DNA of 64,000 nt, from contig NZ_FRCP01000005.1 of NCBI RefSeq assembly GCF_900142955.1, forward strand, positions 496,001 to 560,000, read 5' to 3'. Numbering within the stretch: position 1 is the stretch's first letter; the number at the start of each line of letters is the position of its first letter. A program made the translations under genes and the position numbers. The DNA is from Anaerosporobacter mobilis DSM 15930 (GTDB lineage Bacteria > Bacillota > Clostridia > Lachnospirales > Lachnospiraceae). Shown one piece after another: positions 16,342-25,296 of the stretch. The notes under the pieces were generated by a model, which was not told the origin of the DNA, searched no databases, and saw nothing but the letters and a program-made list of their open reading frames with translations.

Positions 16342-18567
16342 TTACCTATTTACTCTAAAACCAATATTATCAATTTTGACATGTCCAGATTCCATATCAT
16401 CAAATATAAACTCTATTGAAGTGATACTATCTGTTTTAATTTCTGCATTATCTGTTAAGAATTGTTCTTCTTTCACAGAAACAGTTTGAAACTGATGTTT
16501 GTACTCATATTCATTAAACAAGAAATCCACTTTATATAATTGTACTGGTAACGAAGGATATACTATAGTAGTATCACTGATTTTCACATTAGCTACGTTA
16601 CCAAAGATATCCGTAATACGTACGGTTCCATCAATTATTTGCTTATCCCCATTCTCATTTTCTACATTCATATCTGCTATATCGAATTGCAGATCTTTAC
16701 CCGTCATCTCATAAACAGGTATCTCAAACTTGACTGTAGCCTCATTCGTATCTCTCCACTTAAGTCTAAGTGCATAATTCTCATTCGTACCACCGTCACC
16801 ATATGCAGTCTTCATCTCTTCCCATATCCTTGTACGGGAGGTGGAGATCTTAGCACCTGACATGGTTGCAGTTGTTAGATCCGAATCCTCTTCAAAATCA
16901 CTTACACAATCAAAACTGGAATCTTGGTACAATTGTTGATAAACCGTCTTTGGAAGATACTCTTCATAAGCAAGGTAATTACTGAATAATTCCTTATTCG
17001 TCTCGTCCCCCTTCAAGGTTACGTCTAAGAATAACTTTGTGAATATCTTAAGTATCTCTTTTTGATTTTTCGTTGTTATCAGATTCTTAACATTCAAGAA
17101 ATAGTGACTCGGAAATCCCATGTCATACCTTCCCCATTCACTATTGAATTGTCCATGATTGGCTCCTGCTACATAGAGTGCAGATTTAAAGTAGTTTCCT
17201 TCCCCACTAAACGTGGTATTCTTATATAATTTGTTCCCCATAACCGTTCGTACGTCTTGATCATTCGTCCCATGTATGAGCAGATAATTCACATCTGATA
17301 TTGATACTTCATGCTGTGCAGGCATGTACTGATCAGCGGTTGGCGCAATCGCGATGATTGATTTGATTGAAAAATTATAATCCAATTTAATGTTACCATT
17401 ATCCGGATACACGTCATATTCATTGAATAGATATGCCGTAGATACACATTCTCCACCTCTTGAATGTCCTGCAATTGCTATGTTTTCTTCATCAATTTTT
17501 CCATATAGTGGATTCGTTTTATCCTTATTAAACTTAAGAACTTGTTTAATATTCTCAAGCAATAGAATTGCTCTAGCATCATTCTCATTACTTAACTCAT
17601 TACAACTATTCTCATTAACCGATACTACAACATAACCATTTGATGCTAGATATTTACCTAGATAATCATAACCAAGATAAGAATCGGTTGTATAGTTATG
17701 ATTTCCGTGCACGATAAATAATACCGGACACTCATCTTCTGTAACCGGATACCATACCTTTCCTGTTATAGGCGCTTCTTTTAAATCATAGTCAAAGTAC
17801 TGATTCATTACCCAACCAGAGACAGAACTTCTCTGCGCAAATGTTGATAAGTTGTATACAGAAGATTGTAAATCAAAAGAATCACCAATACCATATTCTA
17901 ATGATGTTGTTTCATAATCTCCCTTCACCGTAGCTTTTTTGAAAGCATTATCTACCTTAAGCAGGTTATCATCAAGTATTTTTTCCTCTTTCATTGTGAG
18001 ATAATCCTCAATATATTGATCTTTGAATCCTTCATCCGTTAGTAGTGCTCCAATAATACCCAACCCCGAAGTTGTAATAACTAAGGTGATAACTAGGGTA
18101 ATCGTTCGTCTTCTTAACTTAACGATTGCCCACATACTTCTTCCAAAGAAATCTAGAAGGATAACGGTAAGAACAGCTAGGTAAAAATTAGCATCCGTCC
18201 GATCCCCTTGCGTCGCTACGGTTGCAATTGTATAGATAATTACAACAGGAAGGCACCAGTATATGAGTCCCTTTCTTCTGTTCCCAAATAGTACCTTAGA
18301 TGCAAGAAATATCAAACAAAACAGTACAATCGTTATCACTACTCCTACTAGATAACAGATCTTTATACTTAGTGGCGAGAAATACAACTTCAAATCTGCA
18401 GCCACTCCTATTGCGGTTACTAATACAGAACAGATGGCAAGGCCTTTATACGTATCTCCGAAGTTTCTTTGCCAATAGGAACGGAATATATGCCATACTT
18501 TTTTTACTATTGCTATTACTCTATTTTTTGAATCTTTTATCATTTTTAATTTACTGTTACTCTCCAT
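16342..18567 (-). CDS. Membrane-anchored alpha/beta hydrolase
   Basis: Protein of 741 aa. The first 190 residues hold about five transmembrane helices (for example GLAICSVLVTAIGVAADL and ITLVITLVITTSGLGIIG). An alpha/beta hydrolase domain follows (about 270-520): oxyanion region LFIVHGNHNY, nucleophile elbow AIAGHSRGGE, acidic LLIHGTNDQD and a likely catalytic histidine in AGANHGQFN. The C-terminal 200 residues look like a beta-rich accessory domain. Substrate unknown; lipase, esterase or peptidase are all possible. AGGAGGGGG precedes the ATG. A second membrane-linked hydrolase lies at 62690-63793. Confidence 0.82.
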   Translation of the reverse strand: MESNSKLKMIKDSKNRVIAIVKKVWHIFRSYWQRNFGDTYKGLAICSVLVTAIGVAADLKLYFSPLSIKICYLVGVVITIVLFCLIFLASKVLFGNRRKGLIYWCLPVVIIYTIATVATQGDRTDANFYLAVLTVILLDFFGRSMWAIVKLRRRTITLVITLVITTSGLGIIGALLTDEGFKDQYIEDYLTMKEEKILDDNLLKVDNAFKKATVKGDYETTSLEYGIGDSFDLQSSVYNLSTFAQRSSVSGWVMNQYFDYDLKEAPITGKVWYPVTEDECPVLFIVHGNHNYTTDSYLGYDYLGKYLASNGYVVVSVNENSCNELSNENDARAILLLENIKQVLKFNKDKTNPLYGKIDEENIAIAGHSRGGECVSTAYLFNEYDVYPDNGNIKLDYNFSIKSIIAIAPTADQYMPAQHEVSISDVNYLLIHGTNDQDVRTVMGNKLYKNTTFSGEGNYFKSALYVAGANHGQFNSEWGRYDMGFPSHYFLNVKNLITTKNQKEILKIFTKLFLDVTLKGDETNKELFSNYLAYEEYLPKTVYQQLYQDSSFDCVSDFEEDSDLTTATMSGAKISTSRTRIWEEMKTAYGDGGTNENYALRLKWRDTNEATVKFEIPVYEMTGKDLQFDIADMNVENENGDKQIIDGTVRITDIFGNVANVKISDTTIVYPSLPVQLYKVDFLFNEYEYKHQFQTVSVKEEQFLTDNAEIKTDSITSIEFIFDDMESGHVKIDNIGFRVNR

Positions 18568-18683
18568 AGTTACCCCCTCCTGGTAATTCTATATCCATAT
18601 TACTATTACGTTAGTGCTTGCTTATCACTTTAGCATCTCGTAATAATAATGTCAATTTAAGAATGGTAGGGAACTATTGTAAA

Positions 18684-19361
18684 TTAATTGGTCGAATTTT
18701 GCAGAAAATAAGTTGTGGTTTTGCTATCATAGGTTGCATATACTTGATTGGCACTTGGATTATAATTATTAGGTGATTTAATCGTATAAACCAATGCCTC
18801 TATTTGGTTTGTTGTAAGTTCATTTGGTTCAACTCCATAATAGTGATTTGCCGCTTCCTTAATGCCGTAGCAATTCTCACCAAAATAAATCACATTGCAA
18901 TATAATTCTAAAATCTCCTCTTTCGTTAACTTGTCTTCTAATTCTCTAACAACAAATACTTCGGCAACTTTACGTTCTAACTTCTTATCAAAGGAGAAGA
19001 ACATATTCTTAGCAAGCTGTTGTGTAATCGTACTTCCCCCTTCTTTGAAGGCTCTTGCTTTCACATTGTTAATCATAGCACGAGCTGTTGCTAAGTAATC
19101 AATTCCGCTATGCTTATAGAATCTCTTATCCTCTGATTTCACAAGACTAGTAAGGTATTCATCGGATATTTGATCCAACGGTAGATAATCTTCGTCTGAC
19201 TGAATCTCTGCCACCTTCTCATCAATACTAATTTCAGTGACTGCTGCTTCGTACATAGCATATCCACGTATAATAATTGGTGTAACTAGACAACCTACAG
19301 CTATCATACAAACTAGACAAAATCCAAGAACACCATATAATAATTTTCTTTTTTTACTCAT
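18684..19361 (-). CDS. Monofunctional peptidoglycan glycosyltransferase (GT51)
   Basis: Polymerises lipid II into glycan strands at the outer face of the membrane. The protein (225 aa) has one N-terminal transmembrane anchor (LLYGVLGFCLVCMIAVGC) and the GT51 motifs in order: EDKRFYKHSGID with the catalytic glutamate, GGSTITQQLAKN, RKVAEVFVVRELE and ILELYCNVIYFG. No transpeptidase domain follows, so it is MtgA-like and not a class A PBP. The ATG at 19359-19361 is chosen because AGAAGGGGG lies 7 nt upstream; an earlier in-frame start would add 14 residues with no ribosome site. Confidence 0.9.
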   Translation of the reverse strand: MSKKRKLLYGVLGFCLVCMIAVGCLVTPIIIRGYAMYEAAVTEISIDEKVAEIQSDEDYLPLDQISDEYLTSLVKSEDKRFYKHSGIDYLATARAMINNVKARAFKEGGSTITQQLAKNMFFSFDKKLERKVAEVFVVRELEDKLTKEEILELYCNVIYFGENCYGIKEAANHYYGVEPNELTTNQIEALVYTIKSPNNYNPSANQVYATYDSKTTTYFLQNSTN

Positions 19362-19531
19362 AGAAAAACCCCCTTCTATTATATATAACGTATTAAAGTG
19401 CAAATTTTCTTCAAATCTTGTAAATCACTTTCTATGCACTATATGACATTATAATAACAGAAGGGGGTAATCGCTACCATTTATCTAACTTACAGTAACC
19501 TAACATTTTTGTAAGGTTTTACATCTATTGT

Positions 19532-20209
19532 CTATTGTTCTTCCTTAATTACTTTCAACAGATAAGCCCAGTCACCATAATATACTACACTTAATGAATC
19601 TCCGTCAGCTGTTGTTATTTTCTTTAAAGCAATTGCATTAATTGGTTGTTGTTCTGGTGGAGTACTGAAAGCAACTCCACTGTCAGGATCAACTAATAAT
19701 TTCGTAGATTCATTATTTGTCATAAAATCTTTGATTGCCTTATAATCTTTTTTAGGCAAATCTTTCAAAACAGCTTTACTATCCCATATGTAATTCTTAA
19801 CTTCTTTCATAGGAGAAGAATCTCTCGTTATATCTCCCATCTCATCTGTCATATTAGTAAGTAACTGTTCTTCTGTAATGTTCGGATATCTCATAACTAC
19901 TGCTTGCAGTCTACCACCATGATCTGTAATCTTACATAATTCCTTCGAGAACAGCAGATAGATTTGTGCATCTGAACCGAATTTCGTGATTGGCTCTGCT
20001 AGAATAACTGCTACATGCATTCCATCATCTAATTCAACCGTTTCGTATTTCGCGTCGCCAATAACTGCTAACGCATCTCTTTGCGTCATTCCCCAGGTTA
20101 TCCCTTTCATCGGAGGATTAAACCCCTTACTGCTTTCCTTCTTCTTACAAGCTGCAAAACTTAGAATGAACACGATTAGTAAAGTAACTAACAACAAACG
20201 TTTTCGCAT
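19532..20209 (-). CDS. Lipoprotein of unknown function
   Basis: Secreted lipoprotein of 225 aa: hydrophobic signal LLLVTLLIVFILSFAAC with the lipobox cysteine at residue 21 and a following KKKESSKG. The mature part is a single domain with GITWGMTQRDALAVIG near the start, a pattern seen in proteins with small repeated beta-alpha units, and an aspartate-rich GDSLSVVYYGDW near the end. I do not recognise the family. AAGGAAGG lies upstream of the ATG. Its neighbours (GT51 enzyme, TetR regulator) give no clear functional hint. Confidence 0.8.
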   Translation of the reverse strand: MRKRLLLVTLLIVFILSFAACKKKESSKGFNPPMKGITWGMTQRDALAVIGDAKYETVELDDGMHVAVILAEPITKFGSDAQIYLLFSKELCKITDHGGRLQAVVMRYPNITEEQLLTNMTDEMGDITRDSSPMKEVKNYIWDSKAVLKDLPKKDYKAIKDFMTNNESTKLLVDPDSGVAFSTPPEQQPINAIALKKITTADGDSLSVVYYGDWAYLLKVIKEEQ

Positions 20210-20375
20210 ACTTTGCCTTCCTTTTATATTCTCTTACTATTTACTATTATAATATTGGGAAAGGCATATGATGTCTATTTTATGAAAATATTTTAAAATT
20301 GTATAAAAACTTCACTGAGATACTTGATTAAATGGAAACCTTTTGTGATAATCCTAATCCTAATCTGAACAAAGC

Positions 20376-20419
20376 CAATGCCAAGACCATTTGAGAATCC
20401 CAACGAGGTCTTGGCATTG
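20376..20419 (-). repeat. Perfect 13-bp inverted repeat downstream of the TetR gene
   Basis: CAATGCCAAGACC (20376-20388) and GGTCTTGGCATTG (20407-20419) are exact complements with an 18-nt loop. No U-run follows on either strand, so it is not a standard intrinsic terminator. It could be a mRNA 3' stabiliser or a protein-binding site. Confidence 0.6.
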
Positions 20420-20473
20420 TAAAAGTTTAAACATATTGATTCATTTTCTAAATCTTTAAAGCGAGTTTTAAGT

Positions 20474-21040
20474 TCACTCTTTTTCAGAATTTTGAAATTT
20501 CTTAAGAGCTTTTGACACATCGCCATGAATAAGAATATTTAGATGCTCTATTATATACGATGGGTTTTCCTTCATACCTTTTCGAATCCAATCTAACATA
20601 AGTCCTACGAATGCATATTTATAGAAGTTTGCAATAAAATCTTTATCGCTCTGTTTAATTTGCATTCCCTTTGCTTTTTCTTCAATAACTCCAATTAATA
20701 ACGCATACGTTTCCTTATATAGAAAATTCTCTAGGTAATCTCTACTAACAGAATTGTATGTGTTAAGTACGAATTCTCGATTGCTTTGTACATACTCAAA
20801 GATATAATAAAATCCCTGTTGCCAGGTATCATACGTATTCTTACCATCTAAAGCCTTCGTAGCTTCGTTCAAATATACCCATTCTAACAAATCATAAATA
20901 TCCTGAAAATGATAATAGAATGTCTGGCGATTTACTTCACAATCATTAACAATATCAATTACAGTAATCTTATCTAGTGGTCTCTCTGCTAATAGCTTCT
21001 TTAATGAAGCTGCTAATGCTTTCTTCGTAATCTTTGACAC
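20474..21040 (-). CDS. TetR-family regulator, DhaS/TetR_C-like
   Basis: DNA-binding regulator of 188 aa. An N-terminal TetR HTH (ITVIDIVNDCEVNRQTFYYHFQDIYDLLEWVY) is followed by the short C-terminal domain typical of the DhaS-like TetR group (FIANFYKYAFVGLMLDWIRKGM). Translation begins at a GTG with AGGAGGAA 9 nt upstream. It lies 53 nt after the membrane-protein gene at 21094 on the same strand, so the two may form an operon in which the regulator controls the membrane protein. Effector unknown. Confidence 0.85.
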   Translation of the reverse strand: MSKITKKALAASLKKLLAERPLDKITVIDIVNDCEVNRQTFYYHFQDIYDLLEWVYLNEATKALDGKNTYDTWQQGFYYIFEYVQSNREFVLNTYNSVSRDYLENFLYKETYALLIGVIEEKAKGMQIKQSDKDFIANFYKYAFVGLMLDWIRKGMKENPSYIIEHLNILIHGDVSKALKKFQNSEKE

Positions 21041-21093
21041 GTGGCATTCCTCCTACATCGTACCCTTATTGTATCATAATCAATTACGAAATT

Positions 21094-21639
21094 CTAGAAG
21101 AACAACTTTCTGATTCCTTTTCTTCTACTATATATTGGGCCCACAACGCCAACTAAGAACGCAACACACCAAATTCGAATACACCATAACTTACCTTGAG
21201 TTGCTAGACTTGCTACCTTGACTAACGAATTGATATCCTCCGGAAAACGCTGTAATACAATTAACAGTAACGTATTCTCAACAAGATCGAATATTCCTCT
21301 TATTACTGGTATTACATACAAAAGCCCTTTTATCTTCTTACTCTTAACAAAAGCATACACTATGTATAATAGGTAGAATTGCAATGCACCAAACGTTAGA
21401 ATAAACAAGTAATCACATACAAAATATTGGCGATATACTGTAAATCCTTTTGGCTCCATATTGGTAAGTACTTGATTTACCTGTTCCACATCATAGGCCT
21501 TCATGTCGAAGGTTCCGTAACCATGATTATATTTTGCTAACTCATTACTACTATACGGACTAAATTCTACAAAGTATAAGGTAATTCCAAACAATGCAAT
21601 TAATAGCATTGGTATCCATTTTCTACTTTTGTTTTTCAT
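21094..21639 (-). CDS. Multi-pass membrane protein of unknown function
   Basis: Protein of 181 aa with about five hydrophobic segments: WIPMLLIALFGITLYFVEF, DYLFILTFGALQFYLLYIVYAF, LLYVIPVIRGIFDLVENTLLLIVL and WCVAFLVGVVGPIYSRRK. No catalytic motif is visible and I do not recognise the family. AAGGGAG precedes the ATG. It is followed by a TetR-family gene on the same strand. Confidence 0.75.
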   Translation of the reverse strand: MKNKSRKWIPMLLIALFGITLYFVEFSPYSSNELAKYNHGYGTFDMKAYDVEQVNQVLTNMEPKGFTVYRQYFVCDYLFILTFGALQFYLLYIVYAFVKSKKIKGLLYVIPVIRGIFDLVENTLLLIVLQRFPEDINSLVKVASLATQGKLWCIRIWCVAFLVGVVGPIYSRRKGIRKLFF

Positions 21640-21762
21640 GATATGAATCTCCCTTATTATATTTACTTTAATTCAATGTCCATCGTATTACATTTACATC
21701 ATATTATTGGTTCGTAGTCATAAACACAATTTTAAACTCCACTTAATCTCTATCTAGGTTAA

Positions 21763-22890
21763 TTATTCCAACGATTCAATAATCTCCATAACATTCTTAT
21801 TGGCGCGACAATGATACGTACAAGAGCCACATTTTATACATGTATTCATAAGCTTTGACTGTGCTTCTTTTATGTTTCCCCGTTCTATAGCTTTCACTAC
21901 TGCATTCACGGGTATCCTGGCTGGACATTTTCTTGCACAAGCGCCACAATTCTTACATGGATTTTGATTACTAAATCGAATTGGTTCTTGATAACCCACA
22001 AAATTAATATGTACATCCACACATTCCCCCTCTGTAACTGGATGTGCATTCATAATTCCGCCGCCACAGTATGCTTCTAATGACGCCTGCTTACCATAGA
22101 TTTTTTCCAATAGCGTACGTATCCTCATTCCATACGGAGCACGTACTACTGTTGCTTGTGAAGTGAATAGATTAGCGACTGTAAGATATCTACCTGTGTT
22201 ATTATAGCCATTCTTAATAATTTGTCCTAGCGTGTAGACGGTTTGAATATTCAAGATAAGGATTCCGTGCTTTGCAGGAATCTCCTCTTTCCCAAGTCTT
22301 TTCCCTGTTATAAACTCAATTAATATATGTTCTTCCCCCATTGGGTAACGATTTGGCACTTGAACGAAACGAATCTTTCCCTCTGATTTGTGTAATCCTT
22401 TGGTAGCTACTACTATGTCTGCAAATCCAATATACGCATTGAGAACTTCAATTCCTTCTTTAATTTCCTCAAGACGGTTCTTCAGTAGCCATGAATCATG
22501 AATTAATCCTGGGTCGCATTCCACACCATTCACTAATAATATACGTTTGCTCTCCTTGGACTCTATCAAAGTTCGTATCTTATCTGCTACCTGATAACCT
22601 CCTCCACTTAAACCTTCCAGATTGCTGTCTTTGATTGTTGCTACGATACTCTCTACATTCAATCCCTTACTTTTCCTATTGCTCTGCAACTTTTCCTGCT
22701 GCAACTTTTCCTCTTGCTTTATATCAAGGTTAACAAAGCTACTTCCTTCATTCAATTTAACAACCTTATAGATCTTAGCTTTGGCTCCTCCACCACGAAT
22801 CTTTTTATATTGCTTCCTATCTTCCTTTTGAATTCCTTTCATCATACGATTTGATTTACATAACCTCTTAGTAATTATCGGATTTCCCAT
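21763..22890 (-). CDS. RnfC-like ferredoxin protein, stand-alone
   Basis: Soluble iron-sulfur flavoprotein-like subunit of about 375 aa resembling RnfC. The FMN/NADH region is recognisable but degenerate: GLSGGGYQVADKI in place of the usual GxGGAGFPTHVK. LLVNGVECDPGLIHD and YPMGEEHILIEFITGK match RnfC blocks. The C-terminus has two ferredoxin motifs, CKNCGACARKCP and CIKCGSCTYHC. No rnfD, G, E, A or B gene is nearby, so it is not an ordinary Rnf pump. The preferred ATG is 22888-22890, 7 nt from AAAGGGG; another lies two codons upstream. It follows a TetR gene by 35 nt, mirroring the radical SAM/TetR operon. Confidence 0.8.
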   Translation of the reverse strand: MGNPIITKRLCKSNRMMKGIQKEDRKQYKKIRGGGAKAKIYKVVKLNEGSSFVNLDIKQEEKLQQEKLQSNRKSKGLNVESIVATIKDSNLEGLSGGGYQVADKIRTLIESKESKRILLVNGVECDPGLIHDSWLLKNRLEEIKEGIEVLNAYIGFADIVVATKGLHKSEGKIRFVQVPNRYPMGEEHILIEFITGKRLGKEEIPAKHGILILNIQTVYTLGQIIKNGYNNTGRYLTVANLFTSQATVVRAPYGMRIRTLLEKIYGKQASLEAYCGGGIMNAHPVTEGECVDVHINFVGYQEPIRFSNQNPCKNCGACARKCPARIPVNAVVKAIERGNIKEAQSKLMNTCIKCGSCTYHCRANKNVMEIIESLE

Positions 22891-22925
22891 ATCCATACCC
22901 CTTTCAAATAAATTCCTGTTGTTAG

Positions 22926-23501
22926 TTATTCCTTCGTATCATTTAGATTATTACTCATAAAATTCTCCACATGCTTTCTTAGGTGTCTTTCAAGAGTTTC
23001 GTCCTCCTCCTTTACCGTATGAAACAAGAAAAAGGGAGCGTATAGTTCCATAGCCATTACATAAGCATCGTTATCCTTCATGACCTTTGCTTGTATTAAC
23101 TCTTCGAATATACTCTTTTGACCTGCTATAGGCATATCTATAAAGATCTTCTTATATAGCTCTGCAATCTTGGGATTTCTGAATTGTTCAATAATTAATA
23201 TCTGCCTAAAATGCTGAATCCACGGGTCCTTTGTCTGATACCGAAACATCATCATACAAGAATCTACTAGATTGTCAGAATTCAAATGCCTAATATCCAC
23301 TTTCGTATATTGTTGTTTAAACCGCTCGATACTCTGTTCCACAATTGTGTCAAAGATTGCTTGCTTGCTGCTAAAGTGTTTATATAATGCACTATCTCTT
23401 ACGCCTACCGCAGCCGCAATTGTTCTAACAGATACACTTTCAAACCCATTCACAGCAAACAGTTTCAATGATTCTTCTATTATTCTTTCTTTAGTTGACA
23501 T
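22926..23501 (-). CDS. TetR/AcrR-family regulator (paralogue of 9638-10267)
   Basis: Repressor of 191 aa with a TetR HTH (SVRTIAAAVGVRDSALYKHFSSKQAIFDTIV) and a ligand domain that shares blocks with the other TetR (FRQILIIEQFRN, AMELYAPFFLF). AGAGGAGG lies 6 nt from the ATG. It is first in an operon with the RnfC-like gene. Its promoter carries two palindromes with half-site GTGAGCA, related to the GCTAACA half-sites of the paralogue, so each regulator probably represses its own operon with a distinct but similar operator. Confidence 0.88.
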   Translation of the reverse strand: MSTKERIIEESLKLFAVNGFESVSVRTIAAAVGVRDSALYKHFSSKQAIFDTIVEQSIERFKQQYTKVDIRHLNSDNLVDSCMMMFRYQTKDPWIQHFRQILIIEQFRNPKIAELYKKIFIDMPIAGQKSIFEELIQAKVMKDNDAYVMAMELYAPFFLFHTVKEEDETLERHLRKHVENFMSNNLNDTKE

Positions 23502-23523
23502 GTCTATCCTCCTCTAGATAAAG

Positions 23524-23573
23524 GTGAGCAAGTGCTCACATTTATTATATGTTAGCACTTGCTCACTTGTCAA
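23524..23573 (-). promoter_or_regulatory. Promoter with two TetR-type operators (RnfC-like operon)
   Basis: TTGACA (23568-23573) and TATAAT (23544-23549) with an 18-nt spacer. The perfect palindrome GTGAGCAAGTGCTCAC at 23524-23539 lies downstream of -10. A near-copy, GTTAGCACTTGCTCAC at 23551-23566, fills the spacer. Geometry is the same as at 11453-11505. Confidence 0.82.
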
Positions 23574-23625
23574 TATCTTTTTATTCAATTTATTTACAAT
23601 CATTCTATAATTTACTTGACTATTT

Positions 23626-23708
23626 GTGTGAAGCTAAGCTAGAACGAGTTTTACGTTGAATATAGCAGCTAGTTACGTCTCCAAATCTTAGAGTGCGAAG
23701 ATTGAGTT
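23626..23708. repeat. Dispersed repeat, partial copy
   Basis: Aligns over about 84 bp with 62486-62571: both run from GTGTGAAGCTAAGC-like to GAAG.TTGAGTT-like sequence through TGAATAT.GCAG. It contains AATCTT/AAGATT symmetry. The right end overlaps the stop codon of the ABC permease gene. The left inverted arm seen in the other copy is missing. Confidence 0.65.
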
Positions 23709-25296
23709 ATTGAATTGTACTCAATACTTTTTTGTTATTATCGCGATATACTAGTAATGTTAACAATCCTAATACTACAATTGTAATTAACATAATACTA
23801 TTTGAATCCATATTACCTAATACAGCAATTAATACACCTGGAACTGCTATGATTATCAAAGATACGAGCATAGAAATGAATCCTGCGCCACTTTGTTTCA
23901 CGACTACAGCTTCTGATTCCCAGTTAAACATCGGCATCCGCAAATTGATTGCTATCCCCACAACTGACATAAACAAGATATACACAATTGGAACTAACAC
24001 CAGCATGATATAACCAATTATTGAAGTTCTTATCGTAAAAAACAAAATAATTGCTGACAAGAATACAAAAGGATATCCAATCGTCAGATTCACTAGAATC
24101 TTACTATCTAATACTGTTTTCGTACTAACTGGCATGGACTTTGGTATCCACCATTGCTTACCTTCCAAGGAGATAGAACATATCGTTGTAGGTATAAGGC
24201 AGCACATACCAGCCATTACAAGTGGCAATGCCTTGTGAATGACTCCCGTCATTTGTAAAGTCTCTTCTAATTCATCAACACCCATAACACGCATCGCAAT
24301 ACATGCAACGACCATCATAATATAACCAATTGCAGTATTCATTACATAGATACTGGAAGAAAAATATCTTCGTAATTCTTTTTTATAAAATGCCATCAAT
24401 GCTGAACTCGCTTTCATCTCTTTCATAACGAAATTATTCTTTGTGGCCCTTGCATTTATCGCACTACAGATTTCAACAAACTTCCACTGCACAATTAATA
24501 CTAATAACAAAAACACACCTATCGATATAAGAACAAATGCTAAAAAGGATACCATATCCTGATTGATTATCCCTTGGGAAAACAGTCGTGCCGGAGGATA
24601 TAATGCATAGATTTGTTTTGTTAGAATCGTTGACAATTTAGCCAAAGCTCCTGTATCAATATTCGTTGATTTTGATGACATACCAAAGGATGCTACCAGT
24701 GCTGCCATTGTTAACATCGTTGATAGTACTATTGTAACTAGGTTTTTATGTTTCATCCTTGAGCTAATAGCAATGATTAATGCACCAATTGCAGTTGCTA
24801 TCGTCATAGGAATTAATGGTAACAAAAAAACACTAATAGCCATCATTACATAAAACCAACTATTGGGTCTTTGATAGATTCCATACACGATCGAACTGGG
24901 AACTACCGTAAGTAAACTTAGAACTACATTACCGATGTACATACTGATAAAACGACTTGCAACAATCGCCGCTGGTTTAATTGGTAGCGAAATAAGCATC
25001 TCGTAGGACTTCATCTGGAATAAGATGCTTCTTGCTTTCAGTATAGAGAATACTAAGATCACCAAACTTGTTATCATTAATATGTAAGCAGGTATGATAT
25101 CAGCTAAACCAATCTGATTCAAACCATATGCAAGCATAGTAATATAGGTTACTCCCATACAGGCAAGTATTAGGAATGAAATTGCCAACATCCACACGTT
25201 TGTTACCTTCTTCTTATCCTTTGAATATCTCGCTACATTAATTCCCCATGTATTGCACAGTGTTACGCCTACCAGCTTTCTAATCTGCTTAAGCAT
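23707..25296 (-). CDS. ABC exporter permease, large
   Basis: Membrane protein of 529 aa with about twelve hydrophobic helices, for example MLAISFLILACMGVTYITML at the N-terminus and IMLITIVVLGLLTLLVY at the C-terminus. No nucleotide-binding motif. It overlaps the preceding ATPase gene by 8 nt, so it is translationally coupled and forms its membrane partner. Substrate unknown. The stop codon overlaps the end of a dispersed repeat. Confidence 0.88.
   Translation of the reverse strand: MLKQIRKLVGVTLCNTWGINVARYSKDKKKVTNVWMLAISFLILACMGVTYITMLAYGLNQIGLADIIPAYILMITSLVILVFSILKARSILFQMKSYEMLISLPIKPAAIVASRFISMYIGNVVLSLLTVVPSSIVYGIYQRPNSWFYVMMAISVFLLPLIPMTIATAIGALIIAISSRMKHKNLVTIVLSTMLTMAALVASFGMSSKSTNIDTGALAKLSTILTKQIYALYPPARLFSQGIINQDMVSFLAFVLISIGVFLLLVLIVQWKFVEICSAINARATKNNFVMKEMKASSALMAFYKKELRRYFSSSIYVMNTAIGYIMMVVACIAMRVMGVDELEETLQMTGVIHKALPLVMAGMCCLIPTTICSISLEGKQWWIPKSMPVSTKTVLDSKILVNLTIGYPFVFLSAIILFFTIRTSIIGYIMLVLVPIVYILFMSVVGIAINLRMPMFNWESEAVVVKQSGAGFISMLVSLIIIAVPGVLIAVLGNMDSNSIMLITIVVLGLLTLLVYRDNNKKVLSTIQ

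Noticed and set aside
20293..20526. 77-codon minus-strand frame with an ATG at 20526
   Set aside because: It overlaps the end of the TetR gene, spans the 13-bp hairpin, and has no good ribosome site.
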